A stretch of 64,000 nucleotides of DNA from Theodoxus fluviatilis (GCA_034096865.1 JAWQFJ010028252.1:40001-104000); one strand, 5' to 3'; numbered from the stretch's first letter, positions 48,001 to 60,062 are shown. Program-made: numbers and translations. The notes: generated by a model from the letters alone, not told the origin.

Positions 48001-49439
48001 GACTGATGTAGAAAGGGGAAGTATTCAGGGTGGACTACTGCTACAGAGACTGATGTAGAAAGGGGAAGTATTCAGGGTGGACTACTGGTACAGAGACTGA
48101 TGTAGAAAGATAAGTATTCAGGGTGGACTACTGCTACAGAGACTGATGTAGAAAGGGGAAGTATTCAGGGGGGACTACTGCTACAGAGACTGATGTAGAA
48201 AGGGGAAGTATTCAGGGTGGACTACTGCTACAGAGACTGATGTAGAAAGGGGAAATATTCAGGGTGGACTACTGCTACAGAGACTGATGTAGAAAGGGGA
48301 AGTATTCAGGGTGGACTACTGCTACAGAGACTGATGGAGACAGGGGAAGTATTCAGGGTGGACTACTGCTACAGAGACTGATGTAGAAAGGGGAAGTATT
48401 CAGGGTGGACTACTGCTACAGAGACTGATGTAGAAAGGGGAAGTAATCAGGGTGGACTACTGCTACAGAGACTGATGTAGAAAGGGGAAGTATTCAGGGG
48501 GGACTACTGCTACAGAGACTGATGTAGAAAGGGGAAGTATTCAGGGTGGACTACTGCTACAGAGACTGATGTAGAAAGGGGAAGTATTCAGGAGGGACTA
48601 CTGCTACAGAGACTGATGGAGACAGGGGAAGTATTCAGGGTGGACTACTGCTACAGAGACTGATGTAGAAAGGGGAAGTATTCAGGGTGGACTACTGCTA
48701 CAGAGACTGATGGAGACAGGGGAAATAATCAGGAGGGACTACTGCTACAGAGACTGATGTAGAAAGGGGAAATATTCAGGAGGGACTACTGCTACAGAGA
48801 CTGATGTAGAAAGGGGAAGTATTCAGGGTGGACTACTGCTACAGAGACTGATGGAGACAGGGGAAGTATTCAGGGTGGACTACTGCTACAGAGACTGATG
48901 GAGACAGGGGAAGTATTCAGGAGGGACTACTGCTACAGAGACTGATGTAGAAAGGGGAAATAATCAGGGGGGACTACTGCTACAGAGACTGATGTAGAAA
49001 GGGGAAGTATTCAGGGTGGACTACTGCTACAGCNNNNNGGGGAAGTATTCATGGTGAACTACTGCTACAGAGACTGATGGAGACAGGGCCGCGTTGCCAG
49101 CGCTGCCGGACAGGGAAAGGCGTCCTGAGGGAAGTACCCAGTGCTGCGTGTGGAGGGAAGCTCTGTAGACTGAACGTGGCAGGGCCACAGCAGGGCGGGA
49201 GCAAAGCGGGGGGCATCAGACAGGGACTGAGGGACAGTACTGCCATGCAGCACTCAGCACCTCTGCACATTCCTGCACGCTGCAGTGACTGCACTGTACC
49301 GCGACCATTGCCGCTGTTTGCAGACTCTGCAGTGACACCTGCACAACAGGTGGCGGACAGCGCTGCCTTGTTCCAGTGTTTCAGTCGCAGCGTGGGTCCA
49401 ACACGCGGCAGGGGAGATATCAACCAGGTCTGTACTGGC

Positions 49440-49474
<35 letters not shown>

Positions 49475-49748
49475 ATGTGTATGTATGTGTGCATATGTGC
49501 ATATGTGTGTGTGTGTGTATGTGTGTACGTGTGTGTATGTGTGCATGTGTGTGTATGTGTGCATGTGTGTGTGTGTGTGTGTATGTGTGTATGTGTGTGT
49601 ATGTGTGTATAAGTGTATGTTTATGTGTGTCTGTATGGTATGTGTGTGTGTATGCTTTGAGTGTATGTATATGCTTTGTGTATGTGAGTGCTCTGTGTGT
49701 ATGTGTGTGCATAATATTTTATGTGTATGTGTGCTGTGTGTGTGTGTG

Positions 49749-49782
<34 letters not shown>

Positions 49783-49791
49783 CTGAGTGTG

Positions 49792-49840
<49 letters not shown>

Positions 49841-52800
49841 CATGCGCGCCTGCATGCTGAATTGGTCTGTTGATAATTCATGCACAAAGTCTCACACATA
49901 TACACACATACATACACAAACACACACACACACATACACATACACTCATTCATACACACACATTCACACACACAAACACACACACACACACACATTAATA
50001 CTCAGCCAAAAGCAAATTTGATAACTAGTTTTGTCTAGCCTTTCCTACCCCATGATGGACGAGAGACAGTCCAAGAATGCCCATCCATCCACCGTCTTTG
50101 CCTAGGTGGTGTCTGCACCGGGACAGACTGGGGATGCACAACCCATGGTGCAGTCTACTTGTGATGCCGGTAAGATGTGCACATGTGTATGCTTTGACCT
50201 CAAGGCTACCTATCAAGGAAACTAATGCAAAGGGGGGAAAATATGATTTTTATTTGTTCTGAGGATAGAGGATCCAGAAGCAAGAAATTAGAAGAACCTA
50301 TCGCCGAAGCCCAAAACAGAACTGCACCATTTTGGTTTCTGAGGAAAAGTAAGATTCGCATAGTGCTAGATCAGCTGCCACAAGACACTTACAGGACTTT
50401 GGCCTGAAGAACTATGTACGTTTTTCTCTGACACGTACTTTCAGAGCACAAACAAATCCGTAGTTTGACTGTGTGCCAGCATGTTCCCGTCCTCAGTCAG
50501 TTTCGTGCTGTGGTTCCAGAACTCTTCCTCCCATGTGCTTTCAATTGAAAAAGTTTGACTGGGTTGTCATCTGCATATGACATTTTTCTCTTTAATCTCT
50601 CAACTTGATTTTTTCAAACACTTTCCATCAATTCAGAACAAATTTTACAGTGATGGAAGAACAGATTTTTCTCAACCTTTGTAGGAAAGTTCAATGCATG
50701 TTGTTCTTGGACTCTGGGCATGGCTATGTTCAAAACAAGGATAGCTCAGAAGCTTTTTTTTTGTTGGTGTTAATTTTGGGGGAAGTATTTTTTTATGGCA
50801 GATTTTTTGCATTGCTTTCAACATTATGTTTAAGTCACAGCCAAGTGAATCCCTAAATTTGCTTGCTTATAAAAACTAGTACTTGCTAAATTGAAACAAA
50901 CATGAAGTGAATTCATGCCATAGGTCAGCTGGAGGGGTTTCTGCACTTTCAAAATCTTTTGTTGTTTTTTAACGAGGGGTGACATTTTTCCTCCCTAATA
51001 ATCAGACCACAGCAAGCAAGTTCTTATTGGGGGGTGGGGTAGGGGGTGGGGTTGTGGTTACGGTGACATGGCTATTAAAATAATAGGGTCTGTAGATGCT
51101 AGGTGAGCCTCTTTTTTCCATCTCTTTTTAAAGGAGACCAGATTGAGACTGCACACATTGTGTGTGTGCGTGCATGCGTGCGTGCATGCGTGCGTGCATG
51201 CGTGCGTGCATGTATCAGATTCTGAAAATGCTTTTCTACCGAAATAGTTCTCCTAGAGAAGATGGGACAACAGGCAGCTTGTTGTTTCCTTCTTTTCTTT
51301 CTCCTCACAATTGGGAAAAGTTTAAGGTTGGAAGAAAAAAACAGGATTAGTCCGATTACTGTAAGCACAACTCCCCCTTCCCCCCCAATAACATAACTAT
51401 GCAGGAAATATAGAAGGGGGACATTTTTAATATTGGAAGCAGGTTTAAGTGTCATGTGAACCTTAAAGGGTGTGGAGCAAGTGACAGGACTGCCTCTGTC
51501 TGACAGACTTGCTTGCCGAAAGCTGGGACCTGAACACCTGTGTTCTGTGTGCTGCAGGAGCTCTGTCTGCCCAGCAGATGGCCGGTGGGAACATCTTCAT
51601 CTTTGCCCCGAACAACCAGGGCACCATCACGGGCATTCGGCAGCAAGGTCTGTACCCAATGTATGCTGCTCCATGGGTCTCCCCTGACAGGGAGAAAGTG
51701 TTAGGTTTATGCATCAGTGTGCAAGTTGCACCTCAATACAATGCACTACAACACAACACAATGCTCTACAAAACAACACAATGCAATACAAAACAACACA
51801 ATACTAAACAAAACAACACAATACAAAATAACACAACACAAAACAATACAAAACAACACGATACAATACAGCATACCACACCACAACACGACACAATGCA
51901 ACACAATACAATACTACACAACACAACACAAAACCACTCAATACAATACAAAATAACACAATACAAAAGATGCAGGTGTGCCCTAACCCCCCAAGCAACG
52001 TTGAGGAGTATTGTCACTTTAGAGTTGGCGCTTCACAAGACCAACTAATCACCGCAGCATCATCATCAGCTCCAGCTGCTGCATGCACATGCCCCATTTG
52101 CTCCTGGCTCCCCACCTCCTATCAGCCTGCATGCATAACGTCTAAGACAAAGGGAACTTCTTTTTTCCCTACTCTTATTTCCTGCCACCAATTTTCCTGC
52201 CACCAATGGTACTCAAACTGCTTGCAGTAATGTCTAACACAAAGAGGAAAATTATTTTTTAAACTCACACTTTCCTTCCACCAATGGTGTTAAAACTGCA
52301 TACAGTAAAGTTTATGACAAAGAGGAAAATTATCATTTTCAATCCCACTTTCCTTTCACCAAATGTGTTCAAACAGCATGCTTTTATGGACTGGTCATTG
52401 AGTCAGTGTGTTTGTCATGCAAATGCTATCTCATCTGCATAGAAAGCTTGCAGCCAAACTGTCTCTAAAATCACCAGTTATCATTCACAGTGGTTTCTGC
52501 TCACCTCTCACAGACACCCATTTTCATTCCTGGTCGGGGGATACAAAGCCAGTCAAGCACCTTGCTTTAGGAGAATTCTAGGACAGCTACGATCAACACA
52601 GGACTTGAAGGACACATGGAGACTCACAAGGACACATGAAAACACACAAGGACACATGAAGACACACAAGGACACATACAGACACACTAAGACACATAAA
52701 GACTCACGAGGACACATAAAAACACACTAGGACACATGAAGACACACAAGGATACATAAAGATGCATTAAGACACATAAAGATACACAATGACACATAAA

Positions 52801-55800
52801 GACTCACGAGGACACATGAAAACACACTAGGACACATGAAGACACACAAGGACACATACAGACACAGTAAAACATAAAGACTCACGAGGACACGTGAAAA
52901 CACACTACGATGCATGAAGACACACAAGGATACATAAAGACGCATTAAGACACATAAATACACACAAAGACACACAAGGACACATAAAAACACACAAAGA
53001 CACATAAAGATACACAAGGACACATGAAGCCACACAAGGACACACGAAGACACACAAGGACACATGAAGACACACAAGGACACATACAGGCACACTAGAT
53101 CACATAAAGACTCACGAGGACACATGAAAACGCACTAGGACACATTAAGATACACAAGGACACATGAAAACACACAAGAACATACAAAGACACACAAGAA
53201 CACATACAGACACACTAGAAACACATAGACTCACGAGGACACATGAAAACACACAAGGACACATGAAGACACACAAGGTCACACAAAGACACACAAGGAC
53301 ACACAAAGACATACAAGGACACACACAGACACACAAGGACACATGAAGACACACAAAAACAAATGAAGACACACAAGGTCACACGAAGACGCACAAGGAC
53401 ACACGAAGACGCACAAGGACACACAAGGACACACACAGACACACAATGACACATGAAGACACACAAAGACACATGAAGACACACAAGGACACATACAGAC
53501 ACACAAGGACACATACAGACACACAAGGACACATGCAGACACACAAGGACACATACAGACACACAAGGACACATACAGACACACAGACACAGAGAGACAA
53601 GACACACACAGACACAGAGAGACAAGACACACACAGACACAGAGAGACAAGACACACACAGACACAGAGAGACAAGACACACACAGGACACATACAGACA
53701 CACAGACACAGAAGACACACAGACACACAACAGACACCCAGACACACAGACAACACACACAGGACACATACAGACACACAAGGACACATACAGACACACA
53801 GACACACAAGACACACAGACACATACAGACACACAAGACACATGAAGACACACAAAGGACACACTAGGACACATAAAGATACACAAGGACACATACAGAT
53901 ACACAAAGACACACAAGGACACATACAGACACACAAGGACACACAAGGACACATACAGACACAAGGACACACAAAGACACACAAGGATACACAAATACAC
54001 ACAAGGACACACAAGAACACACAAGGACACATGAAGACACACAGGACACACAAGACACACAAGACACACACAGATACACAAAGACACACAAGGACAAATA
54101 CAGACACACGAGGACACACAAGGACAAATACAGACACACAAGGATACACAAATACACACAAAGACACACAAAGACACACAAGGACACACAAAGACACACA
54201 AGGATACATGAAGACACACAAGGACACATACAGGCACACTAGATCACATAAAGACTCACGAGGACACATGAAAACGCACTAGGACACATTAAGATACACA
54301 AGGACACATGAAAACACTAAAGAACATACAAAGACACACAAGAACACATACAGACACACTAGAAACACATAGACTCACGAGGACACATGAAAACACACAA
54401 GGACACATGAAGACACACAAGGTCACACAAAGACACACAAGGACACACAAAGACATACAAGGACACACACAGACACACAAGGACACATGAAGACACACAA
54501 AAACAAATGAAGACACACAAGGACACACGAAGACGCACAAGGACACACGAAGACGCACAAGGACACACAAGGACACACACAGACACACAATGACACATGA
54601 AGACACACAAAGACACATGAAGACACACAAGGACACATACAGACACACAAGGACACATACAGACACACAAGGACACATGCAGACACACAAGGACACATAC
54701 AGACACACAAGGACACATACAGACACACAAGGACACACAAAGACACACAAGGACACACAAAGACACCCAAGGACACACAAAGACACACTAGGACACATAA
54801 AGATACACAAGGACACATGAAGACACACAAGGACACACTAGGACACATAAAGATACACAAGGACACATGAAGACACACAAGGACACACAAAGACACCCAA
54901 GGACACACAAAAACACACAAGGACACATACAGACACACAAGGACACATACAGACACACAAGGACACACAAAGACACCCAAGGACACATACAGACACACAA
55001 GGACACATGAAGACACACAAAGACACACTAGGACACATAAAGATACACAAGGACACATACAGATACACAAAGACACACAAGGACACATACAGACACACGA
55101 GGACACACAAGGACACATACAGACACAAGGACACACAAAGACACACAAGGATACACAAATACACACAAGGACACACAAGAACACACAAGGACACATGAAG
55201 ACACACAAGGACACACAAAGACACACAAGGACACACACAGATACACAAAGACACACAAGGACACATACAGACACACAAGGACACACAAGGACAAATACAG
55301 ACACACAAGGATACACAAATACACACAAAGACACACAAAGACACACAAAGACACACAAGGACACACAAAGACACACAAGGATACACAAATACACACAAGG
55401 ACACACAAAGACACACAAAGACACACAAGGATACACAAATACACACAAAGACACACAAGGACACACAAAGACACACAAAGACACACAAGGACACACAAAG
55501 ACACTCAAGGACACACAAGGACACACAAGGACACGCAAAGACATACACACAAAGACACACAAGGACACAAAGACACACAAAGACACACAAGGACACACGA
55601 AGACACACAAGGACACACAAAGACACACAAGGACACACAAGGACACGCAAAGATATACACACAAAGACACACAAGGACACAAAGACACACAAAGACACAC
55701 AAGGACACATGAAGACACATGAAGACACACAAGGACACACAAAGGCACACAAGGACACACAAAGACACACAAGGACACACAAGGACACATGAAGACACAC

Positions 55801-57189
55801 AAGGACACAAAGACACACAAGGACACACAAAAGCACACAAGGACACACAAAGACACACAAGGACACAGAAGGACACATGAAGACACACAAGGACACACAA
55901 GAACACACAAGGACACATGAAGACACACAAAGACACATAAAGACACACAAAGACACACAAGGACACACAAAGACACACAAGGACACACAAAGACACACAA
56001 GGACACACAAAGACACACAAGGACACACAAAGACACACAAAGATACAGAAGGACACATGAAGACACACAAGGTCACTCTCCCTGTGTATGTCCCCAAAAA
56101 GTATGTTGAAAATGTACCATGTTGTTCTCACAATTATGAAGCACAATCAGATATTGGCATGATAACATCGCTCCTCCAGCAGTAATTACTGCAAACCACA
56201 GTTTCACATGCTGCCTTTCATTCAAGTCTGGTCCTTGAAAGATTGAAACTATTTTGTTCTGATGACCAGTGGGGCCAGACAGCACTACGGGCCTCCCTGG
56301 TGACCCAAGGCCAGCCCTGGAGGCAGGACAGATGCCTGAGCCGCGCCTCCCTGCCTCGGTACCTAGACAGCCTGAAACCAGACAGCCTGAGCCCAGACAG
56401 CCTGAACCCAGACACCCTGAGCCCATACAGCCTGAGTCCAAACAGCCTGAACCCAGGCGCCCTGCCCCAGGTACAAGGAGACTGTCTGTACACCCACTTT
56501 TCTCCCTCAATGGGTGCTCCAACCACTCACTGGTACTGAAGTGCCAGTCTCATTTCATTGTCAGCCTCTATCATTTGTCTATCCACATGAACATCCCTAC
56601 ATCCATCTGTCTATCCATGCTTACATGTATGTACATCCGTACGTCCATCCGTCCATACGTCTGTACATTCCTACATCCGTACGTCCATCCGTCCATACGT
56701 CTGTACATTCCTACATTGGTCTGGCAATCCATTCAAACTTGTCCACATCCCTACATACATTTATCTATCCATCTATACATCCCCACATCCATCTGTCCAC
56801 ATGTTCCTCCTTACAAATATCCATCCACCCACCCATCTTTCTATTTATCAACCCATCATCCATCCATTCATCCATTCATCAATTCTTTCATCCATCCATC
56901 AATCCATATATCATCCCCCCCTTCCTCTCCATTCATCCACCCATCATCTGACTCTCCCCACCTCAATCTGTTCCTCTGCCTATATATGTCCCTCCCCTAG
57001 TTATCATACAGAAATGGTATTGGACATGCAGAAATTGCTTATTATTTCATAAACATCTGGTGTTTTGCCACATGCCACTATGTTTGTGTCTTTTTGGTGT
57101 GTGTTATTTTTTATTTTTTCATTCTCTTTGCATCATTGATGTTTTACTTCTTTTTCCAGAGGAAGAGCCAAAACTACAGAATCTGATTG
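32955..57189 (+). CDS. Gene 2: unrecognised protein, six 5' exons, continues off window
   Basis: Coding exons 32955-33048, 49324-49427, 50106-50169, 51558-51647, 56270-56470 and 57160-57189 join through GT-AG introns with compatible phases 1, 0, 1, 1, 1; the last also leaves in phase 1. They give about 193 residues: an acidic N-terminus ([11 protein letters not shown] then Asp/Glu runs), a neutral part ([17 protein letters not shown]), a Gln/Gly-rich part with [19 protein letters not shown], a Pro-Glu-Gln-Arg pentapeptide repeat, and [10 protein letters not shown]. No signal peptide or membrane segment. I do not recognise the family. No alternative frame stays open through all exons. Intron 1 is 16,275 nt and about 93% minisatellite; intron 4 is about 75%. 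Confidence 0.65.
33049..33910. other. Start of gene 2 intron 1, unique part
   Basis: No exon or element recognised before the array begins. Confidence 0.45.
33911..42019. repeat. 8.1-kb minisatellite of 11-bp units (CTGTACCCTGC / CTGTACAGTGT)
   Basis: About 735 units of 11 bp in irregular alternation, with rarer CTGTTCCCTGC, CTGTACCCCGC, CTGTACTGTGC and CTGAACAGTGT. Higher-order copies of about 2 kb are visible: a GTTCCTTGCCTGTACAGAGC marker recurs at 35426, 37391 and 39481, and a CCTATACGTTGCC marker near 36508, 38488 and 40588. The unit has no stop in any of six frames, which explains nested open frames of up to 844 codons on plus and 756 on minus. Lies in intron 1 of gene 2. Confidence 0.97.
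42020..49088. repeat. 7.1-kb minisatellite of 47-bp units with higher-order structure
   Basis: Unit GGACTACTGCTACAGAGACT + GATGTAGAAAGGGGAAGTAT + TCAGGGT, about 150 copies. Variants (GTAGAAAG/GTAGACAG/GGAGACAG; TATTCAGG/TAATCAGG/TATACAGG; GGGT/GGAG/GGGG) recur in blocks. About 42240-43180 is repeated at 43180-44120 (offset 940 = 20 units), and 44880-45700 is repeated at 48120-48940 (offset 3240). Adjoins the 11-bp array directly. Confidence 0.97.
49034..49038. other. Assembly gap (5 N)
   Basis: Five unresolved bases inside the 47-bp array, so the true array length is not known. Confidence 0.99.
49089..49323. other. Unique end of gene 2 intron 1
   Basis: GC-rich, one open frame continuing into exon 2, without a domain. 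Several AG dinucleotides could serve as alternative acceptors. Confidence 0.4.
49324..49427 (+). CDS. Gene 2, exon 2
   Basis: The acceptor ATTGCCGCTGTTTGCAG ends at 49323 and the donor GTCTGT starts at 49428. The exon is 104 nt, entering in phase 1 (T from exon 1 plus AC gives Tyr) and leaving in phase 0. It encodes [19 protein letters not shown] followed by [15 protein letters not shown]. Confidence 0.55.
49440..49852. repeat. Compound (GT)n array
   Basis: TGTGTG with ATGTGC and CTGTGTG variants. Followed at 49890-49995 by a CA-rich stretch of opposite sense, which could fold back on it. Confidence 0.93.
50106..50169 (+). CDS. Gene 2, exon 3
   Basis: The acceptor CCACCGTCTTTGCCTAG ends at 50105 and the donor GTAAGA starts at 50170. 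The exon is 64 nt, phase 0 to phase 1. It encodes [20 protein letters not shown] and A. One other frame is open but fails at a later exon; the third meets TGA. Confidence 0.6.
50170..51557. other. Gene 2 intron 3
   Basis: AT-rich unique sequence. A GTGCGTGCAT microsatellite lies at 51157-51212. No element recognised. Confidence 0.5.
51558..51647 (+). CDS. Gene 2, exon 4
   Basis: The acceptor GTTCTGTGTGCTGCAG ends at 51557 and the donor GTCTGT starts at 51648. The exon is 90 nt, phase 1 to phase 1. It encodes [20 protein letters not shown] followed by GTITGIRQQ. The [17 protein letters not shown] stretch looks like a short beta strand pair with polar turns. I cannot place it in a family. Confidence 0.7.
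51722..51968. repeat. (ACAATACAAA)n-type short tandem repeat
   Basis: Degenerate 5/10-bp repeat of ACAAC, ACAAT and ACAAA in gene 2 intron 4. Confidence 0.9.
52135..52390. repeat. Three diverged tandem copies of about 85 bp
   Basis: Blocks ACAAAGGGAACTTC / ACAAAGAGGAAAATTA / ACAAAGAGGAAAATTATC, each followed by TTTCCT(T/G)CCACCAA, AAACTGC(T/A)T and CAGTAA. Confidence 0.7.
52607..56075. repeat. 3.5-kb array of 10-bp units (GACACACAAG / GACACACAAA)
   Basis: Dominant 10-bp period with CATACA, CATGAA and CATAAA variants. A block beginning CACTAGATCACATAAAGACT at about 53093 recurs at about 54236 (offset 1143) with several hundred bases of the same variant order. Spurious open frames on both strands. 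Lies in gene 2 intron 4. Confidence 0.96.
56270..56470 (+). CDS. Gene 2, exon 5 (Pro-rich pentapeptide repeat)
   Basis: The acceptor GTTCTGATGACCAG ends at 56269 and the donor GTACAA starts at 56471. The exon is 201 nt, phase 1 to phase 1. It encodes [30 protein letters not shown], then about seven copies of a [RHIK]-[QH]-P-E-[PTS] unit. The repeat is a 15-bp tandem (AGACAGCCTGAGCCC) that keeps the frame, unlike the intronic arrays. A second frame is also open here ([17 protein letters not shown]), but it meets a stop in exon 6. Confidence 0.65.
56590..56995. repeat. (CATC)n-like degenerate repeat with a 40-bp duplication
   Basis: CATCCATCC tetranucleotides. The block CCGTACGTCCATCCGTCCAT + ACGTCTGTACATTCCTACAT occurs twice at about 56637-56720. 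Confidence 0.88.
57160..57189 (+). CDS. Gene 2, exon 6 (30-nt microexon)
   Basis: The acceptor TTTTACTTCTTTTTCCAG ends at 57159 and the donor GTGAGT starts at 57190, both strong. It is phase 1 to phase 1 and encodes [10 protein letters not shown] together with the preceding G. The phase-0 reading has a TGA, which settles the frame. The following exon was not found to the right within the window. Confidence 0.6.
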
Positions 57190-57529
57190 GTGAGTCTTTA
57201 ATGCATCAGGAAATTGTAGTATCACATGTGAATTTGTGCCTGGAAGAAGTTATGTTAATATTGGAGGCATCTACAATATTTAGGTATGTAATTATCCGGA
57301 TTGCCCGAGGTTTAAAGGATTGAAAACACAAGCATGAAATTTTAAGAAGATTTGTATTTTAAAAACGAAATAATAACTTGTTACGTCAATACGTCTGAAA
57401 GACCTAACATGGTCAGTCACCGCAGGTCACCACTACACCGCAGGTCACCACTACAGGAGAAGGGCCGATGTCAGACTCAAACAAGAGGAGGGTGACCAAA
57501 TAAGTCTGACAGTACTTTGTAATCACAGC
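57190..57529. other. Gene 2 intron 6, before the LINE
   Basis: Contains two tandem ACCGCAGGTCACCACTACA words (about 57418-57453) that also occur at about 60827-60845 beyond the LINE, consistent with one pre-existing locus split by the insertion. Confidence 0.55.
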
Positions 57530-57544
57530 AAGCTTTCGGAACCA
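57530..57544 (+). repeat. 5' target-site duplication of the LINE
   Basis: AAGCTTTCGGAACCA, identical to 60581-60595. Confidence 0.92.
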
Positions 57545-59897
57545 TCCCCGGTCTAGATGGCTTTCCTGTTGAATTTTTTAAGTTCTTTTGGGACGATGTA
57601 AAATATTCCTGCTCAGAGCCATAAATGAAGCTTACGAAACTGGTTCCTTTCAATTTCACAAAGAAGAGGAGTGATTACGTGTGTCCCAAAACCCAATAAA
57701 GAAAGAAACTTCTTAAGCAATTGGAGACCAATCACACTTCTCACTACCGTGTACAAAATGGTATCAGGAAGCATTAGCAGAAGATTAAAAACGGTGTTAG
57801 GACATTTGATTCATACTAATCAAACAGGCTTTATCAAAGGGAGATACCTTGGAGATAATATAAGGCAAGTATTTGACACTCTATACGAATGCAATGAAAA
57901 GGACATACCAGGACTGTTGCTCCTCATAGACTTTGAAAAAGCTTTTGACTCTCTTTCCGTCTCCTTCCTGTGCGATGTTTTATTTAAAAAATTGGATTTG
58001 GAAGCAGCTTTCGAACATGGATGAAGCTATTCTATACAGACATGACAGCATGTATTATACAGAGTGGTCATCTATCTCAAAGCTTTACCCTGAAAAGGGC
58101 CTATAGACAAGGTGATCCGATCGCGCCGTATGCCTATCTCCTCTGCGCTGAAGTGCTAGGTCAATTAAATGATTAGAGAAAACAAGCAAATAAAATGTAT
58201 CAGAATTGGCAACGTAGAATATAAATTGACTCAGTATGCTGACGACACTCAGATTCTCCTCGACGGTTCAGAAAGCAGCCTCCGAAACACTCTCAACACC
58301 CTTGATCTGTTCTTCAGGATATCTGGATTAAAAATAAACTTAGAAAAAGCGAAAGCTATATGGATCGGAAGCAAAGTACGTAGTAAAGAAAAACTATGTG
58401 CCGACATTAACCTGGACTGGACAAATGATAAGTTTACAGTACTAGGAATCCATTTAAATCCAAGGCTGACAGACATCACGAACTTGAACTTTGAAAGCAA
58501 AGTTCAAGAGATAAAACAACTTCTGAACCAATGGAAACACCGTAATTTAAGTCTCCTTGGTAAAATAACCGTAATAAAAACACTTGCCCTCTCAAAACTA
58601 ACTCATGTGCTCTCCCTGCTACCAGACCCAGGAATAGAGAAACAAAAGGCCTTAGAAAAAATTCTATACAACTTCATCTGGAAGGGTGGACCGGACAGGG
58701 TCAGTCGAAAAACCCTGTGTCAGGAATTCTCCAAAGGAGGATTAAAAATGATAGATGTAAATGCGTATACTGCAACTAGAAAAATAGCGTGGCTGCAAAG
58801 ACTAATGGAAGGTGAAAGCACTTGGTGCTCATTGATAAAAAGCAAGTTTAAAAGAAAATTCGATGATATATCCTTTCTCAAAGTTGGCAGTAAATTCCTT
58901 ATAGATCTTCTTTCAGAATTAAAAAATTCCTTTTGGCAAGACATCCTGAAAGCGTGGGAGGTGTACATTAAAAACTATTCTAAGCGACAGTTAAGTTGTG
59001 AGGACATTTTGAGTGAACCACTTTGGTTCAATCCAGACATACATGTCATATTCATAAAGGACTGGTACAACAAAAATATGTTATATATACGCGATATCCT
59101 TGATCCAACAGGAACATGGAAGACATTCGAAGAATGTAAAAGACAATTCGGCTTAGCAGGGACGTTTTTAGACTATGAACATCTTAAAAGAAAAATTCCG
59201 AAGCCATGGGTGGATATGATTCGTAATTCGGGCGGCAAAGTAACCCAGCAGTGTCAACATCAAGCTTGCATAAAAAATCTAACATCAGCCAAAACAGGGT
59301 TAAGAAACATTTATGACACCATGATTCAAACTCGAGATATATCGACTGGTCAGATAAAATGGGAGCGGATCTATCCCAGCATATCATGGAATGAAATATG
59401 TGAAGCAACCAGGGCTGCCACAACCTCTACATACCTTAAAAGTCTCCAATATAAAATTAACAATCACATAATTTATACAAATAGACTCCTCCACCTGATA
59501 GGAATAAAGAACAGTGAAAATGTGATTTTTGCGGAGAAGGCAGCGAAACAATAACTCACCTATTTGTAGAATGCCCAATAGTATGTAGCTTCTGGGCGGA
59601 TATGTCTGAATTGCTTCACAAGAACACAGACCTAACTTTACCAACAAGCCCTCAAAGTTTACTGTTTGGTACAGCTCCTCATAACAAACTGATTAATCAC
59701 ATTCTGCTGTTGGGAAAATCTTTCATTCACAAATGTAAATATAGATGTTGTCAACCAAACACTAAGGGCTTCCTTAACATTCTACGACAAAACGCATTAA
59801 TCGAGAAATTCATTGCTCAAAGCAACAACACTGACAACTACAACAATAAATGGGGAGACCTGTGCACTATTTTAGGTGATACTACTCCTGAAGGTTA
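57545..59897 (+). pseudogene. L1/Tx1-like LINE ORF2 remnant (RT to C-terminal knuckle)
   Basis: Pieces in successive frames: PGLDGFPVEFFKFFWDDV (about 57548-57601); VPKPNKERNFLSNWRPITLL, NQTGFIKGRYLGDNIR and motif A LLIDFEKAFDSL (57671-58024); a shifted piece with AYRQGDPIAPYAYLLCAEVL (about 58098-58160); then YADDTQILLDGS with YADD at 58235-58246, GLKINLEKAKAIWIG, FIWKGGPDRVSRKTL, KGGLKMIDVNAYTATRKIAW and WLQRL to 59554. A last shift exposes CDFCGEGSETITHLFVEC (about 59521-59574). The WRPI, TGFIKGR, GGLxMxD and WxxRL motifs are those of the L1/Tx1 group. At least four frameshifts; both catalytic aspartate sites still readable. Confidence 0.9.
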
Positions 59898-59909
59898 GCA
59901 TGGGATAAA

Positions 59910-60062
<153 letters not shown>

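Noticed and set aside
49077..50021. 314-codon plus frame running from the 47-bp array into the GT array
   Set aside because: Only the piece 49324-49427 has exon borders and phase agreement with its neighbours; the rest is intron and repeat.
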